A model generated the notes under the pieces. It was not told the DNA's origin, ran no database searches, and saw only the letters and a program-made list of their open reading frames with translations. Below are positions 45,891 to 54,891 of a DNA stretch of 64,000 bases, piece after piece. The translations under genes and the position numbers were made by a program. Positions within the stretch are counted from its first letter, which is position 1. Each line of letters starts with the position of its first letter. The DNA comes from Pseudomonas fortuita (GTDB lineage: Bacteria > Pseudomonadota > Gammaproteobacteria > Pseudomonadales > Pseudomonadaceae): positions 4,443,501-4,507,500 of the forward strand of contig NZ_CP114035.2 of the NCBI RefSeq assembly GCF_026898135.2, in the 5' to 3' direction.

Positions 45891-47165
45891 ATGTCGGTCG
45901 ATCCGCAAAAAATTCTCCGCGAGCTGTTCGACACAGCCATCGCTGCCGCCCACCCCCGCCAAGTCCTCGAACCCTACCTGCCCGCCGACCGTAGCGGCCG
46001 GGTCATCGTCATCGGCGCCGGCAAGGCCGCAGCCGCCATGGCCGAAGTGGTCGAGAAAAGCTGGCAGGGCGAAGTTTCCGGCCTGGTCGTGACCCGTTAC
46101 GGCCACGGTGCCAACTGCCAGAAGATCGAGGTGGTCGAAGCCGCCCACCCGGTCCCCGACGCCGCCGGCCTGGCGGTAGCCAAGCGCGTGCTGGAGCTGG
46201 TCAGCAACCTCAATGAAGACGACCGCGTCATCTTCCTGCTGTCTGGCGGTGGTTCCGCCCTGCTGGCACTGCCGGCCGAGGGCCTTACCCTGGCCGACAA
46301 GCAACAGATCAACAAGGCACTGCTCAAATCCGGCGCCACCATCGGCGAGATGAACTGCGTGCGCAAGCACCTCTCGGCGATCAAGGGCGGCCGCCTGGCC
46401 AAGGCCTGCTGGCCGGCCACGGTCTACACCTATGCCATTTCCGATGTACCGGGCGACCTTGCCACCGTGATCGCCTCTGGCCCCACCGTGGCCGACCCGA
46501 GCACGTCGGCTGACGCCCTGGCTATTTTGAAACGCTACAACATCGAAGCGCCCAAAGCAGTCATCGACTGGCTGAACAACCCGGCTTCGGAAACCGTCAA
46601 GTCCGATGACCCGGCCCTGGCTCGCAGCCACTTCCAGCTGATTGCCAAACCCCAGCAATCGCTCGAAGCCGCTGCGGTAAAAGCCCGACAGGCAGGTTTC
46701 AGCCCGCTGATCCTCGGCGACCTGGAAGGCGAATCACGCGAGGTGGCCAAGGTGCACGCCGGTATCGCCCGGCAGATCGTCCAGCATGGCCAGCCACTGA
46801 AGGCACCCTGCGTGATCCTGTCAGGCGGCGAAACCACTGTGACCGTACGCGGCAATGGCCGTGGCGGGCGCAACGCCGAGTTCCTGCTCAGCCTCACTGA
46901 AAGCCTGAAAGGCCTCGCGGGCGTATACGCCTTGGCCGGCGACACCGACGGCATCGATGGCTCGGAAGAAAACGCCGGTGCCTTCATGACCCCAGGCAGC
47001 TACGCCCGCGCCGAGGCCCTGGGCCTGTCGGCCAGCGACGAGCTGGACAACAACAACGGCTATGGCTATTTCGCCGCGCTGGATGCGCTGATCGTCACCG
47101 AACCGACCCGCACCAACGTCAACGACTTCCGCGCCATCCTGATCCTCGAGACTGCCCAATCATGA
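45891..47165 (+). CDS. ttuD: Glycerate 2-kinase, MOFRL/DUF4147 family (usually annotated hydroxypyruvate reductase TtuD)
   Basis: A 424-residue protein with the DUF4147 plus C-terminal MOFRL domains: VIVIGAGKAAAAMAEVVE (about 36), FLLSGGGSALLALP (about 117), then ILSGGETTVTVRGNGRGGRNAEFLL (about 307) and DGIDGSEENAGAF. The historical name TtuD (hydroxypyruvate reductase) is attached to this family, but its better characterised activity is ATP-dependent phosphorylation of glycerate to 2-phosphoglycerate. That activity is the step needed between GlxR and PykF here. Its stop overlaps the pykF start (ATGA). Confidence 0.9.
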   Translation: MSVDPQKILRELFDTAIAAAHPRQVLEPYLPADRSGRVIVIGAGKAAAAMAEVVEKSWQGEVSGLVVTRYGHGANCQKIEVVEAAHPVPDAAGLAVAKRVLELVSNLNEDDRVIFLLSGGGSALLALPAEGLTLADKQQINKALLKSGATIGEMNCVRKHLSAIKGGRLAKACWPATVYTYAISDVPGDLATVIASGPTVADPSTSADALAILKRYNIEAPKAVIDWLNNPASETVKSDDPALARSHFQLIAKPQQSLEAAAVKARQAGFSPLILGDLEGESREVAKVHAGIARQIVQHGQPLKAPCVILSGGETTVTVRGNGRGGRNAEFLLSLTESLKGLAGVYALAGDTDGIDGSEENAGAFMTPGSYARAEALGLSASDELDNNNGYGYFAALDALIVTEPTRTNVNDFRAILILETAQS

Positions 47166-48577
47166 CGCCTGATAAAAAAGTAAAGATCCTCGCCACCCTC
47201 GGCCCTGCGATCAACGGCATCGACGACATCCGCCAACTGGTCGAAGCCGGGGTGAACATCTTCCGCCTCAACTTCAGCCACGGCGAACACGCTGACCACG
47301 CCCTGCGTTACCAGTGGATCCGCGAAGTGGAGCAGCAACTGAACTACCCGCTGGGTATCCTCATGGACCTGCAGGGGCCTAAGCTGCGCGTGGGCCGCTT
47401 CGCTGAAGGCAAGGTGCAGCTGCAACGCGGCCAGGCCCTGCGCCTGGACCTGGACAAGACCCCGGGCGACAGCCGTCGGGTCAACCTGCCACACCCTGAA
47501 ATCATCGCAGCCCTTGAGCCCGGCATGGACCTTTTGCTGGACGACGGCAAGCTGCGCCTGCGCGTCACCGCCAAGCACAACGACGCCATCGACACTGAAG
47601 TGCTGAACGGTGGCGAGTTGTCCGACCGCAAGGGCGTCAACGTACCGCAAGCAGTACTCGACCTGTCCCCGCTCACCGAAAAGGACCGCCGCGACCTGGC
47701 CTTTGGCCTGGAACTGGGCGTGGACTGGGTGGCCCTGTCGTTTGTACAGCGCCCTGAGGACATCGTTGAAGCCCGCCAGCTGATTGGCGACCGTGCCTAC
47801 CTGATGGCCAAGATCGAGAAGCCGTCGGCAGTCGAACAACTGCAAGCCATCGCCGAACTGGCAGACGCAATCATGGTGGCCCGCGGTGACCTTGGCGTGG
47901 AAGTGCCGGCCGAAAGCGTGCCGCAAATCCAGAAGCGCATCATCAGCACCTGCCGCCAGCTGGGCAAACCGGTGGTGGTGGCCACGCAGATGCTCGAGTC
48001 CATGCGTTTCTCCCCAGCGCCGACCCGGGCCGAAGTCACCGACGTGGCCAACGCCGTGGCCGAAGGTGCCGATGCGGTCATGTTGTCGGCTGAGACTGCC
48101 TCGGGTGACTACCCGTTGGAAGCCGTGCAGATGATGAGCAAGATCATACGCCAGGTGGAAAACGGCCCGGACTACCAGGCCCAGCTCGACGTTGGCCGGC
48201 CAAAAGCCGAGGCCACCGTGTCGGACGCCATCAGCTGCGCCATCCGCCGCATCAGCGGCATCCTGCCGGTGGCGGTGCTGGTCAACTACAGCGAGTCGGG
48301 CGCCTCGACCCTGCGCGCTGCACGCGAGCGGCCACGGGCACCGATCCTCAACCTGACACCGAACCTGAACACCGCGCGCCGCCTCAGCGTGGCCTGGGGC
48401 GTGCATTCGGTGGTCAACGACCGCCTGCGTCAGGTGGACGAGGTGGTTTCCACCGCCCTGGAGATTGCCCAGGCGCAAGGCATGGCCAGCCGTGGCGACA
48501 CGCTGCTGATCACTGCCGGTGTGCCTTTCGGCAAGCCAGGCTCGACTAACACGCTGCGGATCGAGACTTTGATCTGA
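47162..48577 (+). CDS. pykF: Pyruvate kinase
   Basis: A 471-residue enzyme that converts phosphoenolpyruvate and ADP to pyruvate and ATP. Motifs are KILATLGPAING and RLNFSHG at the N-terminus, MDLQGPKLRVG (about 67), the catalytic Lys segment LMAKIEKPSAVEQL (about 217) and MVARGDLGVEVP (about 238). It is coupled to ttuD by a 4-bp overlap and ends the route glyoxylate to pyruvate. Pseudomonads carry another pyruvate kinase elsewhere, so this copy is probably dedicated to the glyoxylate operon. Confidence 0.95.
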   Translation: MTPDKKVKILATLGPAINGIDDIRQLVEAGVNIFRLNFSHGEHADHALRYQWIREVEQQLNYPLGILMDLQGPKLRVGRFAEGKVQLQRGQALRLDLDKTPGDSRRVNLPHPEIIAALEPGMDLLLDDGKLRLRVTAKHNDAIDTEVLNGGELSDRKGVNVPQAVLDLSPLTEKDRRDLAFGLELGVDWVALSFVQRPEDIVEARQLIGDRAYLMAKIEKPSAVEQLQAIAELADAIMVARGDLGVEVPAESVPQIQKRIISTCRQLGKPVVVATQMLESMRFSPAPTRAEVTDVANAVAEGADAVMLSAETASGDYPLEAVQMMSKIIRQVENGPDYQAQLDVGRPKAEATVSDAISCAIRRISGILPVAVLVNYSESGASTLRAARERPRAPILNLTPNLNTARRLSVAWGVHSVVNDRLRQVDEVVSTALEIAQAQGMASRGDTLLITAGVPFGKPGSTNTLRIETLI

Positions 48578-48583
48578 TCCAAA

Positions 48584-48675
48584 GGCCCTTTCGCGGGGCA
48601 AGCCCGCTCCCACAAGTACGCCGCTGTCCCAAGGAAAGCGCTTTACCTGTGGGCGCGGGCCTGCCCCGCGAATGG
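48584..48675. repeat. REP pair after pykF
   Basis: TTTCGCGGGGCAAGCCCGCTCCCACAAG and a diverged inverted copy (CTGTGGGCGCGGGCCTGCCCCGCGAA). Confidence 0.88.
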
Positions 48676-48772
48676 AGGGCAAAGCCCTCCCCTTGCACCA
48701 CGACAACAAACCTGCGGAAAAACGAGGCCCAAAGAGGCCCACCGCTCCCCCATCAACCTCACTGACTGCCCC

Positions 48773-49648
48773 ATGTACACCAAAAATTTCGTCAACCCGT
48801 GCCCTGACTGGGCCACGGCGTTACTCAACGGCTTCAGCCAGGTGCTGCTGCTGCGCAACCCCCTGTGCGGCCTGTGCTGCCTGCTGGCCATCCTGCTGAC
48901 CGCGCCCGACCTGGTCGGCGGCGCCCTGCTCGGCGCCCTGGCCGGCCTGCTCACCGCCCAGGCCCGCGGCTACGACCGCGCCGACCGCCAGGCCGGGCTG
49001 TACTGCTACAACGGCGTGCTGATCGGCATCCTGATCAGCGCCGTGTTGCCCTGGTCGGTCATGCTGCCGCCGCTGATCATCGCTGCCGGCGGGCTGTCCA
49101 GCATCATTACCCACCAGTGGCGCAAGCGCGGCGGCAAACTGCTGATCGCCTACACCGCGCCGTTTGTGCTGCTGGGCTGGGCCACCCTGCTGATCACCAG
49201 CCCCGCCCCCAGCGGCTTCGTCGAAGCCGACCCGCTGCAGGCCTTGGCGCGTGGTGTGGGTCAGATCTTCCTGCTCGACCAGCCCTGGGCCGGCTTGCTG
49301 ATCATTGTCGGCATGTTCATTGCCAACCCCTATGCGGCAATGTGGGCTGTGATCGGCTCGGCCATCGGTGGCGGTGTGGCGCTGCTCGCCGATCAGGCGC
49401 AAGGTGCCTGGTTGGGGCTATACGGTTTCAACGCAGCCTTGGCGGCACTGGCCTTCAGCAGACAAGGTGAAAAGCCGTGGGTGACGCTGCTGGCGATTGC
49501 CCTGGCCTTGCTGCTGCAACCGCTATTCAAGCTGCTGCCGGTTCCTGGCCTGACCGCGCCCTTTGTCGCCGCCTGTTGGCTGATGCATGTAGCGGGTCAC
49601 CTAGGTCACAGGACACAGAAAGACAGCTCACATCAATTACCGAACTGA
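48773..49648 (+). CDS. Urea transporter (UT family)
   Basis: A 291-residue membrane protein with the internal two-fold repeat of UT/Yut urea channels. The signature appears as YNGVLIGILISAVLP (about 80) in the first half and in a weaker second copy, with LLRNPLCGLCCLLAILL near the start and LLDQPWAGLLIIVGMFIANPYAAMWAVIGSAIGG (split here by position, about 163-196). It fits beside a pathway that releases urea at the AllA step. Its 3' end overlaps the convergent RHS gene by 16 bp. Confidence 0.88.
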   Translation: MYTKNFVNPCPDWATALLNGFSQVLLLRNPLCGLCCLLAILLTAPDLVGGALLGALAGLLTAQARGYDRADRQAGLYCYNGVLIGILISAVLPWSVMLPPLIIAAGGLSSIITHQWRKRGGKLLIAYTAPFVLLGWATLLITSPAPSGFVEADPLQALARGVGQIFLLDQPWAGLLIIVGMFIANPYAAMWAVIGSAIGGGVALLADQAQGAWLGLYGFNAALAALAFSRQGEKPWVTLLAIALALLLQPLFKLLPVPGLTAPFVAACWLMHVAGHLGHRTQKDSSHQLPN

Positions 49649-50391
49649 CTGGGGGCTGCAGATATCCACTCCGTCTCTGACGGCTGCCTAATGGGGGCTG
49701 GATCGGGTGCCGAGGACATACTCTTTGGTAGGCCCCGGGGCGGAAGTGGGGGCGGTCGCGAGGGCGGAGGAAGAGGATGAAGAGGCTTCGGAAGACGGCG
49801 TAGCGCTAGCTGCTCATCGATCTTCCTCTGCAGCGCTAGATTCTGTTCTTGAAGGCGAGCATTGTCCGCTTGAGATCGCTCCAACTGTTTCCGAGTAGCG
49901 CCCAGACCAGCAACCTTCGCCACCGTAAACCGTCCATCCTTCCCTTTGGAAATCTCGTATCCAGCATTACCAATACCCAAGCTGTAAGCTTCAGACCTGT
50001 TCTCGAAATATTTCTTCACTCCCGGTTTGAAAGCGCTCGGTATGCCTAAGCGCTTAAACTCAGCAGTTAGCCCAGTTTTCATACTTTTCATCTGACCTGA
50101 CGGGTCAGAGCTGTTTATCGGATCACCCTCACAATAACAGTAAGCATTCAGCCCACCCTGCCCAAAAGGGCTTAAACCATCCGGGCTGTGAAAGCGCATA
50201 AAAATGGGGCTATAAAATCGGTGGCCATTGCCCAGCGCATAGGCTTGCAAGGTACCATCGTGCCTTTCGCCATTGAAACCTACTGAAGGAATCGGCCAAT
50301 TCAGTGAATACCCATAAGCTGTGTATGACCGTATCCACTTCGCCTGACCACCCTCGACAGCGATTTGCTCGGGTAACTGTCCATTGTTCAT
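49633..50391 (-). CDS. Orphan RHS-core protein with coiled-coil and Pro-rich C-terminus
   Basis: A 252-residue protein. Residues 30-100 form the RHS core end (YTAYGYSLN, GNGHRFYSPIFMRFHSPD, LSPFGQGGLNAYCYCEGDP, SSDPSGQ). The variable part has a Lys-rich globular segment (110-175), a coiled coil (ERSQADNARLQEQNLALQRK) and a Pro-rich tail with a Trp near the end. I do not recognise a catalytic motif. The core is clearly related to that at 28605-29309, but the tail is not. GC content is lower than that of its neighbours. No immunity-like gene adjoins. Confidence 0.7.
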   Translation of the reverse strand: MNNGQLPEQIAVEGGQAKWIRSYTAYGYSLNWPIPSVGFNGERHDGTLQAYALGNGHRFYSPIFMRFHSPDGLSPFGQGGLNAYCYCEGDPINSSDPSGQMKSMKTGLTAEFKRLGIPSAFKPGVKKYFENRSEAYSLGIGNAGYEISKGKDGRFTVAKVAGLGATRKQLERSQADNARLQEQNLALQRKIDEQLALRRLPKPLHPLPPPSRPPPLPPRGLPKSMSSAPDPAPIRQPSETEWISAAPSQFGN

Positions 50392-50536
50392 TTCATACTC
50401 GCCTGATGCCCCCTGACCCTAAGCTATTCTGGTCCAGCCAATCCGATCCGGAAAACTAGCAATTTTAACAGCTCATTCGTTGCAGCCTTGGGCAAAGACC
50501 CTCTAGGCTCACTGCTTCGTTTTCGGAACACAAACC

Positions 50537-51358
50537 ATGTCCCCTCCGCTATCCCTGCGCGAACGCCTCTACATCATGGTCTTCCAGACCGACACCGTAG
50601 CCGGTCGCCGCTTCGACAAAATCCTCTTGTTGATCATCCTCGCCAGCCTGGTCACTGTCATCCTCGACAGCATTGACGAAGTGCACCAGGGCTACTCCGG
50701 CGTGCTGGCGGCCATCGAATGGGGCTTTACTGCCGTTTTCCTGGCCGAGTACATCACCCGCCTGTACTGCTCGCCCAAGCCCTTGCGCTATGCCTTCAGT
50801 TTTTATGGCCTGGTCGACCTGCTGGCGATCGTCCCCGGGATCATCGCCCTGTACTACAGCGACGCCCAGTACCTGCTGATCATCCGGGTCATCCGCATGC
50901 TGCGGATCTTCCGCGTGCTCAAGCTCAGCCCGTACCTCAAGCAGGCCAACTACCTGATGGAGGCGCTGCGCGGTAGCAAGCAGAAGATCATCGTGTTCCT
51001 GGTCAGCGTATCGACCCTGGTAACGGTGTTCGGCACGCTGATGTATGTGATCGAAGGCCCGGAACATGGGTTTACCAGCATCCCCAAAGGCATCTACTGG
51101 GCCATCGTCACCCTCACCACCGTGGGCTTTGGCGATATCGTGCCAAAGACGCCGCTTGGGCAGGTGTTGTCGTCGCTGGTGATGATTACCGGTTACTCGA
51201 TCATTGCTGTGCCGACCGGCATCTTTACCGCCGAACTGGCCAATGCCATGCGCGGGGAGCAGCTGCAGCATGATTGCCCGACGTGTCACAAGAAGACGCA
51301 TGAGCATGGGGCGGCGTTCTGTTCCCGGTGTGGGAATGGGCTGTTTCCCAAACAATGA
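50537..51358 (+). CDS. Voltage-gated-type potassium channel with C-terminal zinc ribbon
   Basis: A 273-residue inner-membrane channel of the Ion_trans family with six helices. S4 contains spaced Arg residues (LLIIRVIRMLRIFRVLKL, about 113), and the pore has the K+ filter TLTTVGFGDIVP (about 193). After S6 a short cytoplasmic tail carries two CxxC pairs (CPTCHKKTHEHGAAFCSRCG, about 248), a probable zinc ribbon. It has no RCK domain. Confidence 0.9.
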   Translation: MSPPLSLRERLYIMVFQTDTVAGRRFDKILLLIILASLVTVILDSIDEVHQGYSGVLAAIEWGFTAVFLAEYITRLYCSPKPLRYAFSFYGLVDLLAIVPGIIALYYSDAQYLLIIRVIRMLRIFRVLKLSPYLKQANYLMEALRGSKQKIIVFLVSVSTLVTVFGTLMYVIEGPEHGFTSIPKGIYWAIVTLTTVGFGDIVPKTPLGQVLSSLVMITGYSIIAVPTGIFTAELANAMRGEQLQHDCPTCHKKTHEHGAAFCSRCGNGLFPKQ

Positions 51359-51371
51359 TGCTGCCTGTACT

Positions 51372-51466
51372 GGCCCTTTCGCGGGCACGCCCGCTCCCAC
51401 AGATACCGTGCAATTTTCAGGTTTGTGGTGGTCCTGTGGGAGCGGGCGAGCCCGCGAAGAGGCCGG
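51372..51466. repeat. REP pair
   Basis: GGCCCTTTCGCGGGCACGCCCGCTCCCACAG and its inverted copy (CTGTGGGAGCGGGCGAGCCCGCGAAGAGGCC). Confidence 0.9.
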
Positions 51467-51575
51467 GACTGGCAACGGCATAACCAAAGTGTTTTTTGTT
51501 CTTTATCCCGCTTCAAGCCACCCGCTATAGTCGCTGGCACTCTGCCCCAAAACCCTTCAAGAACAAGGAAGCAAC

Positions 51576-52574
51576 GTGAAAAAACTCTTCACCGCCTCGC
51601 TGCTCGCCGCAGGCCTGGCCCTGGGCAACCTCGCCCAGGCCGCCCCCACCCTGCTGAACGTTTCCTACGACGTGATGCGCGACTTCTACAAGGACTACAA
51701 CCCGGCCTTCCAGAAGCACTGGGAAGCCGAGCACAAAGAGAAGGTCAACGTGCAAATGTCCTTCGGCGGCTCGAGCAAACAGGCGCGTGCGGTAATCGAT
51801 GGCCTGCCAGCCGATGTCATCACCATGAACATGGCCACCGATATCAACGCCTTGGTCGACAATGGCAAGCTGGTGCCGGATAACTGGGTCACCCGCCTGC
51901 CGAACAACAGCGCGCCGTTCACCTCGGCCACTGTGTTCATCGTGCGCAAGGGCAACCCAAAAGCCCTGAAAGACTGGCCCGACCTGCTCAAGGACGGCGT
52001 GCAGGTGATCGTGCCCAACCCGAAAACGTCGGGTAACGGCCGCTACACCTACTTGTCGGCCTGGGGCTATGTGCTCAAGCAAGGCGGCGACGAGGCCAAA
52101 GCCCGTGATTTCGTTGGCAAGTTGTTCAAACAGGCGCCAGTGCTGGACACCGGTGGCCGTGCCGCCACCACCACCTTCATGACCAACCAGATTGGTGATG
52201 TGCTGGTCACCTTCGAGAACGAAGCCGAAATGATCGCCCGCGAGTTCGGGCGCGACCAGTTCGAAGTGGTCTACCCAAGCGTGTCGGCCGAAGCCGAGCC
52301 ACCTGTCACTGTGGTCGACAAGGTCGTGGCGAAGAAAGGTACCCAGGCTGTGGCCGAGGAATACCTGAAGTACCTGTGGTCGCCAGCAGCCCAGGAGATC
52401 GCCGCCACCAACTACCTGCGCCCGCGTGATGCGACGGTACTGGCCAAGTACACCGACCGCTTCCCCAAAGTGGAATTCCTGTCGGTGGAGAAGACCTTCG
52501 GTGACTGGCGCACCGTGCAGAAGACCCACTTCAACGATGGTGGCGTGTTCGACCAGATCTATACCGGCCAGTAA
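51576..52574 (+). CDS. sbp: Sulfate/thiosulfate-binding periplasmic protein
   Basis: A 332-residue binding protein with a signal peptide (KKLFTASLLAAGLALGNLAQA, cleavage before APT). The family motifs are LNVSYDVMRDFYKDYN, SFGGSSKQARAVIDGLPADV (about 62) and PKTSGNGRYTYLSAWGY (about 149). It binds sulfate for a CysTWA-type importer. Those genes are not in the window, so it is a lone copy. An A/G-rich AACAAGGAAGCAAC precedes the ATG. Confidence 0.94.
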   Translation: MKKLFTASLLAAGLALGNLAQAAPTLLNVSYDVMRDFYKDYNPAFQKHWEAEHKEKVNVQMSFGGSSKQARAVIDGLPADVITMNMATDINALVDNGKLVPDNWVTRLPNNSAPFTSATVFIVRKGNPKALKDWPDLLKDGVQVIVPNPKTSGNGRYTYLSAWGYVLKQGGDEAKARDFVGKLFKQAPVLDTGGRAATTTFMTNQIGDVLVTFENEAEMIAREFGRDQFEVVYPSVSAEAEPPVTVVDKVVAKKGTQAVAEEYLKYLWSPAAQEIAATNYLRPRDATVLAKYTDRFPKVEFLSVEKTFGDWRTVQKTHFNDGGVFDQIYTGQ

Positions 52575-52584
52575 TTGATGCAGG

Positions 52585-52622
52585 CAGGTACTGCACAATG
52601 CCCGCAGCGTGTGCAGTACCTG
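52585..52622 (+). terminator. Hairpin after sbp
   Basis: CAGGTACTGCAC (52585-52596) and GTGCAGTACCTG (52611-52622) form a perfect 12-bp stem with a 14-nt loop, 10 bp after the stop. There is no T-run, and it runs directly into a REP element. Confidence 0.6.
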
Positions 52623-52652
52623 TAGGAGCTGGCTTGCCGGCGATAGGGCCAG
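52619..52652. repeat. Single REP element
   Basis: CCTGTAGGAGCTGGCTTGCCGGCGATAGGGCC, GCCGGC variant, no inverted partner nearby. Confidence 0.85.
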
Positions 52653-52747
52653 TTGCTTTGACACACTTCTTCGAACTTTCTTCATCAACCGACAATCAGT
52701 TCCTTGAGTAACCCTGCCCCGCTCACCCCGGCCCAAGGAGTACTCCA

Positions 52748-54772
52748 GTGCTGCGCTTTCTCTCAACCCTGCTGCTCGGCTGCCTGCTGAGCACCCACCT
52801 GCTTGCCGCTGACCCCGCCCCCACCGAAGAACAACCCGCCGAACCCGCACCGGTCTTGCAAGGCGGCCTGCTGGGCGCCCTGGCCGACGGCCTGGACAGC
52901 GCCGCACAGGAACTCGACCTTGATGCCCATCTGGTTGATGCCTGGCGCCTGCGCACCGACCGCGCCGCCAAGGAAGTCGAGCGCCTGGTTGACCGGCACT
53001 CGGCCGACGACTCGCTGCATCTGATCGGCAACTTCATCCTGCTTACCCTGACTTGGGCCGCCAGCTTCGCCGCATTCACCAGCCTCGGCCGGTGGGTCGC
53101 CAACCGCGCTTCAGGCAAGCCCTGGCTACGCGAACGCAAGCGCGCCAGCAGCCTGCTCGGCTACTTGCTGCCCTATACCCTGCCGGCATTGGCCAGCTTA
53201 CCGCTGACACTGTACGCCAGCCGCTTTCTCGACCCGTCGGTAGCGCGCGCACTGGGCCTGAGCCTGGCCTACGCCACCAGCAGCGGCCTGTTCTCGACCT
53301 CGATCATCCTGTGCCTGGTGACCCTGTTCGACGCCGGCCACAAACGCGCCGCTGTGGCGGTAATCAAACGCCTGGCCCCCCGCCCGCTGTTCATGATCGG
53401 CTTTCTCGCTGCCTGGAGCGATGCCCTGACCAGCCCACAGATTGCCCGCCAGCTTGGCGGCAACATCACCGCCAGCGTCGCCGTGGCCACCGGCCTGATT
53501 GCCACCTTCATCTTCGCCAGCCTGGTGGTCCGCCTGCGCCGCCCGGTCGCGCACCTGATCCGCAACCGCGCCTTCAAGGACCGCGTGCAGCATCGCGCGG
53601 TGCAGGAAACCCTGCGGATCTTTTCGGTGCTGTGGTATTTGCCGATCCTGCTGATGATCCTGGTGTCGGCCATTCACCTGATCGGCGCCGGCGAAGAAAG
53701 CCAGAAAGCATTGCAGAAGGCCTTGCTGACCACAGTGCTACTGGTCTCCACGGTGTTTGTCAGCACACTATTGCAACACCTGCTGGCACCGCGCGACGCA
53801 GATGCCGGGCAACGGGTACGGCCCTACAGGGAACTGCTGCGCAGCCTGGCCCACGCGCTGCTGCGCATCGCCATGGCAGTGGCCTTCATCGAACTGCTGG
53901 GGCGCATCTGGGGCGTTTCGGTGATCGGCTTTGCGCTAAGCAACAGCCTCGGTCAGGCCATCAGCAATTCGCTGTCGAGTATCGGCCTGATCCTGCTGGT
54001 CACCTGGCTGCTGTGGGTGGTGCTCGATACTGCCATTCAGGAAGCGCTCAAGCCTGCGGTGGGGCGGCGCGCATCGCGCCAGCCGAGTACCCGGGTACGG
54101 ACCATCCTGCCGATGCTGCGCAACGCCATCAAGGTCATCCTCATCGTCATCTGCACCATCACCACCATGGCCAACCTGGGGATCAACGTCGCGCCTCTGC
54201 TCGCCGGTGCCGGGGTGATCGGCCTGGCCATCGGCTTCGGCTCGCAGCAACTGGTGCAGGATGTGATTACCGGGTTGTTCATTCTGATCGAGGACACCAT
54301 TTCCATCGGCGATTGGGTCGTGCTTGACTCCGGCCATGCCGGTACCGTCGAGAGCCTGACGATCCGTACGTTGCGCCTGCGCGATGGCAAAGGCTTTGTG
54401 CACTCGGTGCCGTTCGGTCAGATCAAAGCGGTTACCAACCAGTCGCGGCAGTTCGCCTATGCGTTCTTCTCGGTGCAGTTCACCTACGACAGTGATGTGG
54501 ATGCGTCACTGGCACTTATCCATGAAGTGGGCAAGTCGATCAGCGAAGACCCGCTGCTACGCATCAACCTGCAAGGGCCGCTGCAGGTGTTCGGGGTGGA
54601 CCGCATGGACCTGAACGGGTTTGTGCTGACGGCGCAGTTCCGCACCATTTCCGGCGGGCAATATGCGGTGAGCCGAGCGTTCAACGAGCGGCTGAAGAAG
54701 CGGGTGGACCAGACCGACAACGTCAGTTTTGCCCAGGTGTACCCGCTGCCGCTGCAGGCCCTGGGGGCTTGA
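52748..54772 (+). CDS. Large MscS-family mechanosensitive channel
   Basis: A 674-residue inner-membrane protein with a signal peptide (to about residue 21, LLAADPAPT), a periplasmic segment of about 75 residues and then many helices. The C-terminal MscS core has a pore helix and beta domain: GAGVIGLAIGFGSQQLVQDV (about 488), FILIEDTISIGDWV and VPFGQIKAVTNQSR. The layout resembles YbiO/YnaI-like extended MscS relatives. The GTG start follows AAGGAG at 7 nt, a strong site. It probably releases solutes under osmotic downshock. Confidence 0.9.
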   Translation: MLRFLSTLLLGCLLSTHLLAADPAPTEEQPAEPAPVLQGGLLGALADGLDSAAQELDLDAHLVDAWRLRTDRAAKEVERLVDRHSADDSLHLIGNFILLTLTWAASFAAFTSLGRWVANRASGKPWLRERKRASSLLGYLLPYTLPALASLPLTLYASRFLDPSVARALGLSLAYATSSGLFSTSIILCLVTLFDAGHKRAAVAVIKRLAPRPLFMIGFLAAWSDALTSPQIARQLGGNITASVAVATGLIATFIFASLVVRLRRPVAHLIRNRAFKDRVQHRAVQETLRIFSVLWYLPILLMILVSAIHLIGAGEESQKALQKALLTTVLLVSTVFVSTLLQHLLAPRDADAGQRVRPYRELLRSLAHALLRIAMAVAFIELLGRIWGVSVIGFALSNSLGQAISNSLSSIGLILLVTWLLWVVLDTAIQEALKPAVGRRASRQPSTRVRTILPMLRNAIKVILIVICTITTMANLGINVAPLLAGAGVIGLAIGFGSQQLVQDVITGLFILIEDTISIGDWVVLDSGHAGTVESLTIRTLRLRDGKGFVHSVPFGQIKAVTNQSRQFAYAFFSVQFTYDSDVDASLALIHEVGKSISEDPLLRINLQGPLQVFGVDRMDLNGFVLTAQFRTISGGQYAVSRAFNERLKKRVDQTDNVSFAQVYPLPLQALGA

Positions 54773-54784
54773 TGCTGCCAGCAC

Positions 54785-54880
54785 TGGCCCTATCGCCGGC
54801 AAGCCAGCTCCCACAGGACCCCACCACATTCAGGGTTGTGCTGCCCCTTGTGGGAGCTGGCTTGCCGGCGATAGGGCCGG
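54785..54880. repeat. REP pair
   Basis: TGGCCCTATCGCCGGCAAGCCAGCTCCCACAGG and its inverted copy, between convergent genes. Confidence 0.92.
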
Positions 54881-54891
54881 TACTGGCAACT

